Source: Dactylorhiza incarnata
Lineage: Eukaryota; Streptophyta; Magnoliopsida; Asparagales; Orchidaceae
Assembly (NCBI GenBank): GCA_033032865.1
Contig: JAWHQI010000185.1
Location: 4,650,001-4,714,000 of the forward strand
DNA: 64,000 nt
Reading direction: 5' to 3'
The notes beneath the pieces were generated by a model that was not told the origin of the DNA, made no database searches, and saw nothing but the letters and a program-made list of their open reading frames with translations. The position numbers and the translations under genes were made by a program. This document shows, in pieces, positions 1-9,499 of the stretch. How positions within the stretch are numbered: the stretch's first letter is position 1; every line of letters begins with the position of its first letter.

Positions 1-42
1 CTAATTGGATACTCATTCGAGTGGGCCTTGGATTTCCTAGAC

Positions 43-1965
43 CTAACTTTTTGAACAAAGAAAACGGCATAAGGTTGATGCTTGCTCCAGATCCGCTAAG
101 GCGTGTTTTACTAACGAATTGCCAAAAAGACATGGGATGGAAAACCGTCCCGGGTCATTTGCTTTTTTTGGCAATTTGTTGAGTACAACCGCGGAGCATT
201 CTGCGTTTAAACAAATATGCGAAATATCTTCTAACTTTTTTTTATTGGAGAGCAACTCCTTAAGATATTTCGCATATTTAGGCATTTGTGAGATAGCCTC
301 GCAGAAAGGTACATTAATATGGATTTGTTTTAAAACATCTAAAAACTTTTTATAATTTTTTTCAGCGCTTTCATTTTTTAATTTCGATGGATACGGAATA
401 TTAGAAGTAGGAGCGCGCGGATTTAAAATAGAAGAGTGCGGAGCTATCGTAGCGGGCAAATTCGAAGATGAATTAAAAGTAGGAGGAGGAGGAGAGGAAA
501 TTACCTTGGGTTCGTCCTGTTTTTGAACCACCTCCTTCCCGCTTCGGAGTGTAATCGCATGCGCGCTCTCCTTTGGATTTTGCTCGGTGTTCCCCAGTAG
601 TGCTCCTTGTTGACGCTCAGAAATCATCTTTGCGAGTTGGCCCACTTGATTCTCTAAATTTTTGATTGATCTGGTAAGGTTCCGGATGTTCGTTTCATTT
701 GTAGCAACATATTTTGCAAAAACCTCTTCAATCAGAGAGAGTTTTTGCTGTTGCGGTGGAAAACCGGGTGGATTATAATTTTGAGAAATCAAATTTTGAG
801 GCGGAGTTAAGTTAAGAAGTTGATTAGGGGGAGGTTGATTTAAATTCATAGGACGCTGAGCATTTCCTTGGTTGCTCCATGAGAAATTCGGATGATTCCT
901 ATAACCCGCATTGTAGGTGTTATTATACGGAGCGGTGTTCGGGTTATAGGAAGGCCGAGGTGGATTTCCCATGTAGTCAACATGTTCTTCAATTAAAACG
1001 TTATTGGCCCAAGGAGGAGTGGCGGAGGAAGCATACATCTCCGCCACTTGCTTTGTTAAGCGCTCAACTTGTAAAGCCAAATTTGCGTTTGCGTCTATTT
1101 CAAAAATTCCGGCCGGCTTATTAGGCCGCGCTCGGGGCATGTTCCATTGATACGCATTTGTGGCCATCTCTTCGAAAAGCTCTTGAGCGGCGATCGGGGT
1201 TTTATTATTTAATGTCCCCCCGGCGGCCGCATCAATCATTTGCCTCGTTTGGAGATTTAAGCCATTATAAAAAACTTGCACTTGTTGCCAAGTGGCAAGT
1301 GCATGGTGAGGGCATCGACGCAAAAGCTCCTTGAAGCGCTCCCATGTGTCATAGAGAGTCTCCGAGTCGATTTGCATGAATGATGCAATATCCGTACGCA
1401 ATTTAGCGGTCTTTGAAGGAGGGAAATATTTATTAAGAAATTTTTCCGCCATTTCGGCCCATGTAGTGATGGATCCCCTAGGTAGGGAGCCCAGCCACTG
1501 CTTGGCCTTAGACCGCAAAGAAAAAGGAAAAAGACGTAATCGAATGGCGTCATCGGTGACGCCATTGATCTTAAAAGTGTCGCAAATTTCAAGAAAGTAA
1601 GAGATATGTGAATTTGGATCCTCGTCCGGTTGACCATCAAAGGTCACCGATTGTTGCACCATTTGTATGATGCTGGACTTGATCTCAAAATTATTGTTCG
1701 CCACCATGGGGCGAACAATACTCGAATGTGTGCCTTCCAAATTCGGCCGCGCATAATAGGACATGGTCCGTTGCGCGTCCTCATTAGGATTTGGCTCGTT
1801 AAGATTAGGAGGATTAAGATTATGATCCATATTTGCTGCGTTAGTGTCCCCGATCGACTCTTCTGATTCTATTTGATTTCCCTGATCACGAGAACGGCGG
1901 TGCCTCAAAAGGTTTCGCTCGATCTCCGGATCAAAAGGAAGAATCGAAGTGCTACCTCGGGTCAT
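43..1965 (-). CDS. gag: Gag polyprotein, Athila-like, frameshifted at the protease
   Basis: This 640-residue ORF encodes the capsid precursor that packages element RNA in cytoplasmic particles. The N-terminus (FDPEIERNLLRHRR near residue 11) is typical of plant gypsy Gag. The capsid (retrotransposon gag) domain lies at about residues 90-275, with WLGSLPRGSITTWAEM and FPPSKTAKLRTDI. A Pro/Asn-rich linker follows, then a helical stretch near 410-450 (FAKYVATNETNIRNL) and HAITLRSGKE near 475. No CCHC knuckle is visible. The C-terminus reaches the start of a retropepsin domain, but near position 80 a one-base loss shifts the reading frame exactly at the D-L-G-A-S-type active site, so the final 20 or so residues are out of frame. 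The start at 1965 is the first ATG after the PBS and leader. Confidence 0.88.
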   Translation of the reverse strand: MTRGSTSILPFDPEIERNLLRHRRSRDQGNQIESEESIGDTNAANMDHNLNPPNLNEPNPNEDAQRTMSYYARPNLEGTHSSIVRPMVANNNFEIKSSIIQMVQQSVTFDGQPDEDPNSHISYFLEICDTFKINGVTDDAIRLRLFPFSLRSKAKQWLGSLPRGSITTWAEMAEKFLNKYFPPSKTAKLRTDIASFMQIDSETLYDTWERFKELLRRCPHHALATWQQVQVFYNGLNLQTRQMIDAAAGGTLNNKTPIAAQELFEEMATNAYQWNMPRARPNKPAGIFEIDANANLALQVERLTKQVAEMYASSATPPWANNVLIEEHVDYMGNPPRPSYNPNTAPYNNTYNAGYRNHPNFSWSNQGNAQRPMNLNQPPPNQLLNLTPPQNLISQNYNPPGFPPQQQKLSLIEEVFAKYVATNETNIRNLTRSIKNLENQVGQLAKMISERQQGALLGNTEQNPKESAHAITLRSGKEVVQKQDEPKVISSPPPPTFNSSSNLPATIAPHSSILNPRAPTSNIPYPSKLKNESAEKNYKKFLDVLKQIHINVPFCEAISQMPKYAKYLKELLSNKKKLEDISHICLNAECSAVVLNKLPKKANDPGRFSIPCLFGNSLVKHALADLEQASTLCRFLCSKS

Positions 1966-2104
1966 ACACTAAAAAGAGAAGAAAGGAAAAAGAAAAACTA
2001 AAAATATTTTTTTTTTCTTTTTGAAAGTTAGAAAAAGCAAAATAAAATAGAAAGAAGCTTGATAAAATTAATAGCTATCCTCTTTTCAAAATATCTACGC
2101 AAAG

Positions 2105-2122
2105 TCCCAGGCAACGGCGCCA
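2105..2122 (-). other. Primer-binding site of A (tRNA-Asp type)
   Basis: On the plus strand this reads TCCCAGGCAACGGCGCCA, which matches the 3' end of plant tRNA-Asp(GUC) plus CCA with one mismatch. It lies six bases inside the 5' LTR, where minus-strand DNA synthesis would be primed. Confidence 0.85.
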
Positions 2123-2128
2123 AAAACT

Positions 2129-3417
2129 TGATATAGTTATTGTATGCGCGGATTTTATATTTTTAGTGAAAGGTTGAAATTTTCTCCAAAACTATATCCG
2201 ATTAAGGCAAGTGTACCTTATCGTCTATAGTATAGGATATTTAGGAATATTAAGGTCGTATTCCACGGGGCGCGTTGATTACTTCTACTTCGAGGAAAAT
2301 CACTATTATTTTATCGACGAAAATTTGAGGTGGTTTGTTCTCGCTTAACTAAAATTAAAACTAAATTCAAACTAAATGAAAAGCTTGAACATTGCATGAA
2401 AAGAAAGAGAAATTGACATTGCAAAAAAAAAGAGAACATACTAAGGAGAGAAAATTTTAACCTTGCATGAAAAGGAAGAAATTACTTAAGGAGAAAAAGA
2501 ACATGAAAGAGAAAACTAATTTTATTGAAAATCAAAGAACTATTACAAGCCTTAAATTAAGAGTGCAAGGCTAAGGAAAATGAAAGTTGCAAGCTTAAGA
2601 AAACTAGTACACGAAAGTTACATTACAACATTGCATGAAAAGGGAAGGAGGAGAACATGAAAGCCTTAAGAAACATGAACATTAACTTGAAAAACTCACT
2701 CTCAGCTCCAACAGCACCTCCCCATCTCCAAATTTCTGAACCCTGGACTCAAGGAGAGCCTCTGAATTTATAGGTAAAATTTTCAAGTTACACGCCCTCG
2801 GTCACGGGCGTGTCCAAGGGCGTGTAATCACTGTAACATTGGATCTGGCAGCGGCGTGGGATTGGCGTGTCGGCGGCAGAAAAGTTGGACATTACACGCC
2901 CGTGTAACATGGTCACGGGCGTGACTTTGGACGTGTGCATTAAATGCAGCGTGGGCTGGAATTCGGCGCGGCGGCAGAACAGGGATCACGCTGGAAAGTC
3001 ACGGGCGTGACATGTGGGTCACGGGCGTGACTTAGGTTGACTTCTCGACAGCATCTCCTCATCTCGACGGCGGCTCCACGTGGACGATTCTAAGATTACA
3101 CGCCCCCGGTCATGGGCGTGACTTTGGGTCACGGGCGTGACCTGGGGCGTGACTTGGTGTGGACTGGTTCAAACAGCGCGGCATCGATTCTGGACTGATC
3201 TTCAGGTTACACGCCCTTGGTCACGGGCATGACCGAGGGCGTGACTTGCCATTTTTCCTGATTTGTCCCAAAAATCTGCAAATATCGAAATTAAGCTAAG
3301 TTAGAATCAAAATTACAAAAAGAACTACTTATAACCTAAATTTGACATAAAATAGAGAATTCATATTAAATATTTACAAGATTTTCTATTAAAAAGTTAT
3401 AAAAATACTACTTATCA
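2129..3417 (-). repeat. 5' LTR of A
   Basis: It starts TG next to the PBS and ends CA at 3417, about 1289 bp. A minus-strand TATA box (CCTATAAATT) lies at about 2764-2773. Upstream of it in the sense of transcription, at 2788-3247, is an array of GTCACGGGCGTGAC and ACACGCCC...GGGCGTGT palindromes. The U5 side has the AAGTGTACCTTATCG and GGTCGTATT motifs seen also in the LTRs of F, G and K. No partner LTR is in the window, so the outer end rests on the CA and on the change in sequence type. Confidence 0.78.
2788..3247. promoter_or_regulatory. Palindrome array in U3 of A
   Basis: The array repeats the core TCACGGGCGTGA and longer forms bounded by TTACACGCCC and GGGCGTGTAA. A short perfect palindrome, TTACACGCCCGTGTAA, is at about 2892-2907, and GTCACGGGCGTGAC at 2912-2925. 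It sits directly upstream of the minus-strand TATA box. A promoter or enhancer role is inferred from position only. Confidence 0.6.
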
Positions 3418-4318
3418 CTCTCTCATGGAGGTGTTTTAGGTGATCCTAAATCAGTGACCAAGGTTTCAACTCATGTTGATGAGTTTTGACCACCATACCC
3501 TAATTTTGACCTAGTTTGACCCAACTTGGGTTAACCAATTACCCAACTAAATCAGTCCCTATTGGGCAGAAAGTTTTACCAAGGCCATATAATAACCCTA
3601 AGGAGAACCCACCAAAATTGTTAAAAAAGCCATAGAAAATTGTTCTCCTAAAATTCCCATCTTTTGATATGACAAGGGGGTTGATGTAAGTAGCCTATGT
3701 ATCAATTTTCATGCCCATAACATTTCTCTATCAAGAGTTATTCAAGGAAAGGTGTCTGCCCTACCCTAGGGACCAGTCCTAGCATAATGGCTCCACAGGG
3801 GCTATAATGCCCCTATTGGACTGAAACAAATTTTGGATTAATCTACACACCCAAGGCTACAACTTTGATGTTGGGCACTTTTTCATTTGAGTGGTCCTAG
3901 TATTTTTTATAGTTAAAACAAAACTCTGTATAATGTGTGAGAGTATTATACAAAACATTTCATTCATTTAAATGAATCTGCACAAATCTTAAAGCAGGAA
4001 TGGATGGCATCGGGTCATCCCCTTCCTCTGGCCAACAACCAGGATTGCACGTGCTTGGGTGAGCTTTGTCCCCATTTTCCCGGCCACCAAAGTGCCACCC
4101 CGGCCGGCCAATGCCACCACCACCTTCGTTGAGGTGGTGGCCGGCGATAGGCGGTGGTTGGCCGGCCAGAGGTGGCTGGAACAGGGATATTTGGTGGGGG
4201 AAAGAGGGATCAAAACAAGCCCTCTCGTAAGCGCAATCCGAGCCCAATTGAGCTCAGATCAAGCCCCGAAACATCAGAAGATCTAGCACTAGAGGAGAGG
4301 AAGCGGATCAGACCTATC
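3418..4318. other. Unassigned LTR-like remnant
   Basis: No credible gene. The left half is rich in TTTGACC-type motifs, as is 12816-13957. The right half (about 4070-4190) is GC-rich with short inverted CCGGCC/GGCCGG blocks. It lies between the LTR of A and the LTR of E and resembles the interior and end of a gypsy LTR, but no ends or duplications can be matched. Confidence 0.35.
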
Positions 4319-4640
4319 TGTTGGATCGGTCGGCGCCCTTAGAGGGGTGGTGAATAAGGGTTTTCAAAAAACTTTAGATTATATTTAAAAACTTTGAATT
4401 ATTGCAAGATTAAAGACATGAAATAAGTGAAGTAAAACAAAAAGGAGACAAGCTTTATTAATGATAAATATGTTTTACAAAACTTGATCTCGATGACGCT
4501 AGAGATCGGAGGCGAATAATAAAAAAGCTCTTTTTGTTTTCTATCCCGACTCGCTTCCCCACGAACTGGTGGCCCTAGCCTTATCCTCCCCGGATTTGGC
4601 CTCAAGCCGCTCTAGCCAATCCTTCCCCGGATGTGACCTC

Positions 4641-4645
4641 GAGCA
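4641..4645. repeat. Target-site duplication of B (GAGCA; partner 11192-11196)
   Basis: GAGCA lies just before the TG at 4646 and again just after the CA at 11191. The uninterrupted LTRs of D1 and J have one copy of this site in the same context (CTCGAG followed by ACCCCCTAG), which confirms that B inserted in the LTR of E. Confidence 0.93.
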
Positions 4646-6298
4646 TGACTGCGACACGAAACGGCAGTGTACCGATCGTTCAAGTAATAAATGTTGGGAA
4701 TAAATCCCCGAGTGTCGGTCTCTTGAGGAACACAATAAGGTGGAGTTTACTATTGAGGCAGGACTTGAGATCGAAGTCCTTAAATCGGATGGATTGCGGG
4801 GGAGTTGGGTTGGCTTTTGGAAAACAAAATAAAAGCTAACAACTACTCCTATGCAATGCCGCTATGCAATGCTTCGCTTGGCGGGATGGAGACTAGGCAG
4901 GCCTTGAGCGCGCTGCGTCGCAAGGGCGGATGGACGAGAAGGCAAGCGGAATCGAACAATGCAGGCCTTGAGCGCGCTGCTTCGTTAGGCGGGATGGAAT
5001 ACGGGCCGCGATGCCACGCTTCGGTAGGCGGATGGGCGAGTAGGCTAGCGAAATGAGGGTCGCAAGCACCTCTTCGACAAGCACGCCACTAGCAATTGCT
5101 AGTGCGGCACCGGACAACCAACAAACCACACCACAAGGCGCACCTCAATAATATAAACAAAAATACTCAATCACATAGACATAATCAAGTAAAAATGCTA
5201 TTTAATCAAAATACACTTCATCATAATGTTAGATCTAGTTGCAAATACATCAATAAAAGGAGAACAAGGCAAGAAATCGACCGAATCCGAAGGCTCGTTG
5301 AAGATTCACGGTTGGAATCGCCGGGTTGTCAATCCGCGTCCAAGCTCGGTCCGCAACTACGTCCGGGGTAGAGAGAGCTGTCACGACTCTCCAATGGACC
5401 CGTCTTCTTCGTGTCACGATCCGGTGGAGGTTGCCAACTTCCTCTTGCTCGATGGAGATAGCGGCTATGTCTTCCTTTGGAGCTCTTGGATGAAGGAGGA
5501 GGCCGAGAGGAAACTCCGGCTCAAGATAGGCGTGAAGAGCAATCCCGGAGATCCTCCCTAAGGTGGGCGGCGATGGAGGGGCGAAACTGGGCGAACGGGA
5601 GCAGAAAACGGCGGAGTCGGGCGAGAGTCCAACCTAAAATCGCGAGCAGGGAATTTATAGGCGCTGGAATTAAACAGTGCGCACGGTCATTGGCGCACGA
5701 CCAGTGGTCGTGCGCACTAGCATTCGGTGATCGTGCGCTCTGCCTGGATGGAACCTGCAAAGACAGAAATTATAAAATAACATGTTCGCACGACCAGTGG
5801 CGCACGACCGGTGGTCGTGCGCACTATCGTCGGTGGTCGTGCGCATTAGACCAAACAGAACTCAGAAATTTAATGATGAGTGCGCACGAACAGTGGCGCA
5901 CGACCGGTGGTCATGCGCACTAGCGTTGGTGGTCGTGCGCACTACACCAAACAGAACTCATAAAAAGGGCTAACTGCACACGATCAGTGGCGCACGACCA
6001 GTGGTCGTGCGCAATAGAACCAGTGATCGTGCGCAGTGTTCCTGTGCAGAATTGCACCGGGAACACTTGCACGACTCCTATTCCAGCGTACAACCACGAA
6101 TCCAGCTACTGAAAGTGGCACCTAACAGTGCATGAAAACTACTAATGAAGATAAACATGAAAACACACCAAAATGGGCCTAAAGGTGCACCTAGCATGGA
6201 ATATCAAATATAAACAATAACAGGGCTAAAGTGCAGTGAAATGACTAACTAAATGGCCCAGATGAGTCCATAAAAGTGTATATGATCTGGACTCATCA
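4646..6298 (-). repeat. 3' LTR of B, with shortened U5 end
   Basis: It aligns along its length with 9500-11191 but lacks the outermost 39 bp. It starts instead at an internal TG (TGACTGCGACACG) right after the target duplication. A minus-strand TATA box (CCTATAAATT) is at about 5651-5660. The palindrome array is at 5678-6040, with perfect arms GCGCACGACCA and TGGTCGTGCGC around one base at 5693-5715. The apparent ORFs across this array are by-products of the repeats. Confidence 0.92.
5678..6040. promoter_or_regulatory. Palindrome array in U3 of B (copy at 10571-10930)
   Basis: The unit GCGCACGACC(A)/(T)GGTCGTGCGC and half-sites recur about eight times, immediately upstream (minus strand) of the TATA box. 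The same unit forms the arrays in both LTRs of C. Regulatory or RNA-structural roles are inferred. Confidence 0.65.
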
Positions 6299-6313
6299 CA
6301 CCCCCAGACTTAA
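6299..6313 (-). other. Polypurine tract of B
   Basis: The minus strand reads TTAAGTCTGGGGGTG directly against the 3' LTR, the expected primer site for plus-strand DNA. Very similar purine boxes recur inside B at about 6822-6838 and 7724-7745. Confidence 0.8.
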
Positions 6314-8042
6314 CTGTTTGCGCGTCCCGAGCAAACAAATTCTGCGCGAACGGGGAAAGAAAAGTAGATGGCTTAAGATTACACTACAAAGTACCATGCG
6401 AAGTCGCATGCTCACGTGCATAAGAGAATTTAGTAGAAAAGATTTCTGATTATAAAAACAGTTTATAAATTTCTAAAAGAGTAAAAGCATATTACAACTA
6501 CTCAAAATGGTGAACAACGGTGAATCATTCGGTCACGCATACGGAGAAAGTAAACTAAACGCTGAGATGAGCATTGCTCAAGATTGGGGTGCGGGAAAAA
6601 CTCCACTGAAATCCATCAGTGTCGGTGACCATAGGCTTGCCCGGTCACATTCTCTCCACGACACTAGATTGGTTCATAGCGTGAGTCGGTAGGACTTTAG
6701 GTTAGAGATGGGGTTTGGGTTACGGTGAGGTAAACAAGGATACACAAAATGGCTCAAACACATAACCCAAATGAGCTTTAAAAATAACTACCCACGCACC
6801 AAAATCGAATGCAAGTGCATCACACCCCCAGACTTGGACATTTGCAACATAGGTGTGTGCACCGCCTACTCCCAATACACAATTCTTCTACATGATTTTC
6901 AATAAAACTCGCCTTTCTTTTTCTCTTTTTTCCTTTTCAATTTTTTTTTCTTTTTCTTTAAATCTTCTTTTCCTTGTCGTTTTCTTTCAGCAAATTTTCA
7001 AAGGAGCATAACCACAGGTTCTCATAGTAAACACCACAATCAACACCCCCCAAAATGTAAATGAGATTACAACTAAAGCTCAGATTTGGGTGTGCGACTA
7101 GGTTAGGCTTTTAGGCTTTGGTGAGAAACATGTGAGCTGAATCAAGGAAAGGGTAGGCACAAAGGGGCTATCAAGGGTAGACGATAGGCATGAAATAAAA
7201 AGTTCAACCGGGCCAAAATAATGGCCTACGTCATTCTCACGCACTAGAACTATCCTATGCCAATGCTTCAAGAATCGCTTGGGGCAAGTTCTAGCCACCG
7301 AGAAAGATTCTCCTTTCTCCTGACTCAAGCAATACGAATCTAGCGATCGTTTACACACATCCTTATGCTACCGTTTGATTCCACCAGATTCACCATTTGA
7401 GTAAAGTAAACAACATTTACACTAATAAGAAAAATATAAAACCATAGTATAAAAAGAAGTCTAATCTACACAAATTTCTATGCAACCGAGCACTCGACTA
7501 GGAGCACTACTAGAGTCAACATTTTACTCTGCTACATAGTCCTAAGCCATCACCTAGACTTTCCCAAATAAGCAGAAGAATTAAATTCACAACAGAGCAG
7601 GCAAACAGATGAGTACGCGCTCAAGTGGGTGATGTGGTGTGCAATGAAAATAAACAAAACATTTCAAATGGAATCTTCTAGTATGCAGTGCAATAGTGCA
7701 CGTGAGCGGGTAAACAAACTACTCTCCCCCAGACTTAAACTAAACAATCCGCATAATATATGACAGGAAAATCAAAATAGAGCTAGGGGAAGAGAGTACC
7801 CAATGCTCAGCAAGTGAGCATACCAGAAGATTGGCGTTTAAACCACGACTAAGCTGCAGCATCCGCCATCCAGAAGAAGTACCTGCAGGGGTCAGCTCCG
7901 CAAAAACAAAAGAAACAGAAAAAGATAAACTACAATACTACAGCTAACTAAACAGGATTGCATAAAATAAAATGCATGAAAAGTAAGATAACTACTGGGG
8001 TTATTGTCATCCCAGCACGACTTATTCAGATTTTGTACAGTT
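6314..8042 (-). other. Long non-coding 3' region of B
   Basis: No supported ORF in 1.7 kb. The region is alignable with 46234-47955 in C, including the stretch near 6600-6660 that resembles 47590-47650, so it is kept without coding. It contains two extra purine boxes (minus strand AAGTCTGGGGGTG and AAGTCTGGGGGAG) and a pyrimidine-rich tract at 6903-6985. Confidence 0.7.
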
Positions 8043-9284
8043 CTAGCTTATAGGCCTATGAAAAGAAAAGTGCACAGGTAACTGTTCTAATATGCGCATC
8101 GGTAGCGGGTACCGATACGGTGATAGAACAGTCACCCCTCTACCTGCATAAAGATAAAACCTGCCCATCACAGGTAGAGGGAAAAGAAAGTAAGAAGAGG
8201 AGGAGGCCTGGTCCTCACTCATCTTACCAAAAATATCCTTGCCCAGCAAGGTATCGTCTGCGGCAGGTTCGCAGGAGGAGAAGGCAATGAGTGGAGCTTC
8301 CTCAACGGAGGGAGAATAAATCTCCTCACATGTGAGGATACTCTCATCATTGACTTGAGCAAAAAGCTCCAAGTCCTCCTGAAGTACCTGTGAAGATTCA
8401 ACCTGCACAGGCTCGGGTGAAGAGGGGGGATCGAGAAGTAAACAAGATGAAGAACATAAATAATCAAAAATCGGGGGAGTGATCCCGGACTCACTCCCAT
8501 CAGGTTGGGGAAGTAAAATAATGTTTGCATTGTCATCAATGCTACAAGATTCGGCGGGATCAACAGTGGCCAAGCTAGAGATTTGGGCTTCCTCCACCGG
8601 TGCTGAGGAAAACTCCTCTTCACCTAGAAGGTTGTCCTCCTCCATAGGAATAGGCACAATGCTCAGATCGCCAGCCTCATCCTGCGACACATCCTCAACA
8701 ATGTCGTCGGAGACGAGTATAGTATGCACAATAGGGGGAGGAGTAGTGCTCGGATAAAAGTCGAGCACCGATTCCTCACAAAGAATCGAATCCACTAGAG
8801 GTGGTGGATGCACTGGGAGAATGGGCTCAGCAATATCGGTGCCCAGATCAGCCACACATCTGGTGACTGTGTCAACGCCATACCCTTCAAGATGTGAAGG
8901 TGGCAAAGACACAAAACCGGATGTTGAAGGTGTGCCGCCAGAGTTAGGATTCGGGACGATCCGGATATCCGGCTCGTCATCCTCATCCAATTGGCAACGA
9001 AAAGCAGCACAATCCTTCAGGGCATGGTCTGTGCTCCGACAAAACTGGCACTGCCTAGCAGGCTTCTTTGGCACAGCGGGTGCTGAAGCCGAAAAGAAGT
9101 AAGACGGTAATGGCTCAGCAGAGCAGCCATAAGACTTACGCACACCATATGGAGTATCAGACGGAGTCGATGCTCTATATGCTGGGCGAGAAGAATTATG
9201 CCTACTATTCTCCGTAGGGCATTCATCACTAGAGTGGGAAGTAGCTCCACACCAGCGGCAACGGAAATTGAGATGTGCCCACAT
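8043..9284 (-). CDS. Twin zinc-knuckle acidic protein of B
   Basis: This 413-residue ORF is the only one in B. Two CX2CX4HX4C knuckles lie near the N-terminus: C9-C12-H17-C22 (CRWCGATSHSSDEC) and C79-C82-H87-C92 (CQFCRSTDHALKDC). Such knuckles bind nucleic acid in retroviral nucleocapsids. From about residue 97 the protein becomes acidic and Pro/Ser-rich (QLDEDDEPDIRIVP, MEEDNLLGEEEFSS, CEEIYSPSVEEAPL), ending in a more basic, aromatic tail (LPVHFSFHRPIS). No capsid or enzyme domain is seen. The element C homologue has almost the same length (411 codons), so the ORF is under some constraint or recently active. I infer a nucleocapsid-like RNA-binding role; the function is unproven. The start at 9284 is the ATG in frame with both knuckles. 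Confidence 0.85.
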   Translation of the reverse strand: MWAHLNFRCRWCGATSHSSDECPTENSRHNSSRPAYRASTPSDTPYGVRKSYGCSAEPLPSYFFSASAPAVPKKPARQCQFCRSTDHALKDCAAFRCQLDEDDEPDIRIVPNPNSGGTPSTSGFVSLPPSHLEGYGVDTVTRCVADLGTDIAEPILPVHPPPLVDSILCEESVLDFYPSTTPPPIVHTILVSDDIVEDVSQDEAGDLSIVPIPMEEDNLLGEEEFSSAPVEEAQISSLATVDPAESCSIDDNANIILLPQPDGSESGITPPIFDYLCSSSCLLLDPPSSPEPVQVESSQVLQEDLELFAQVNDESILTCEEIYSPSVEEAPLIAFSSCEPAADDTLLGKDIFGKMSEDQASSSSYFLFPLPVMGRFYLYAGRGVTVLSPYRYPLPMRILEQLPVHFSFHRPIS

Positions 9285-9475
9285 AGCGTGAAGATAAAAC
9301 GATTCAAAAGGAAAAAGCTATTGTGCACAACACTACACCTAACAATGATTACTAAAGCAACCTAAAATACAATAAGAAAATAGAATACGAAGAAATAAAA
9401 CAGAGAAATGCAATTTACAAATGAAAGGGCTTCTCCCTCAGGTTCTCCCTCTCCAGAAAACTCACACGACTGTGT
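9285..9475 (-). other. 5' leader of B
   Basis: This is the untranslated stretch between the PBS and the ORF. It is A/T-rich in the middle, with CTGAGGGAGAAGCCC-type sequence next to the PBS. The same leader is in C at 44808-44997. Confidence 0.7.
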
Positions 9476-9493
9476 TCCCCGGCAACGGCGCCA
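9476..9493 (-). other. Primer-binding site of B (tRNA-Asp type)
   Basis: The plus strand reads TCCCCGGCAACGGCGCCA, a perfect 18-base match to the 3' end of plant tRNA-Asp(GUC) with CCA. Confidence 0.92.
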
Positions 9494-9499
9494 AAAACT

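Larger units (their letters stand above)
1..3417 (-). mobile_element. Element A: Athila-like Ty3/gypsy retrotransposon, 5' part
   Basis: Reading on the minus strand the order is 5' LTR (3417-2129), tRNA-Asp-type PBS (2122-2105), a short leader, then a gag ORF that enters the protease. The rest of pol and the 3' LTR lie left of the window. The tRNA-Asp PBS and the gag type are known features of the plant Athila group; the exact lineage is inferred. It is the only gypsy-type element here with a recognisable capsid-type gag, so it is the best local model for a helper of the non-autonomous elements B, C, F and G. Confidence 0.85.

Noticed and set aside
5477..5923. 148-codon ORF with repeated HDQWRTTGGRAH-like words (copy at 10370-10816)
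   Set aside because: It lies in the LTR palindrome array, and the repeats are open in several frames on both strands. It is not kept as an ORF in C.
9476..9493. tRNA-Asp gene or fragment
   Set aside because: Only the 18 bases complementary to the tRNA 3' end are present; it is a primer-binding site.
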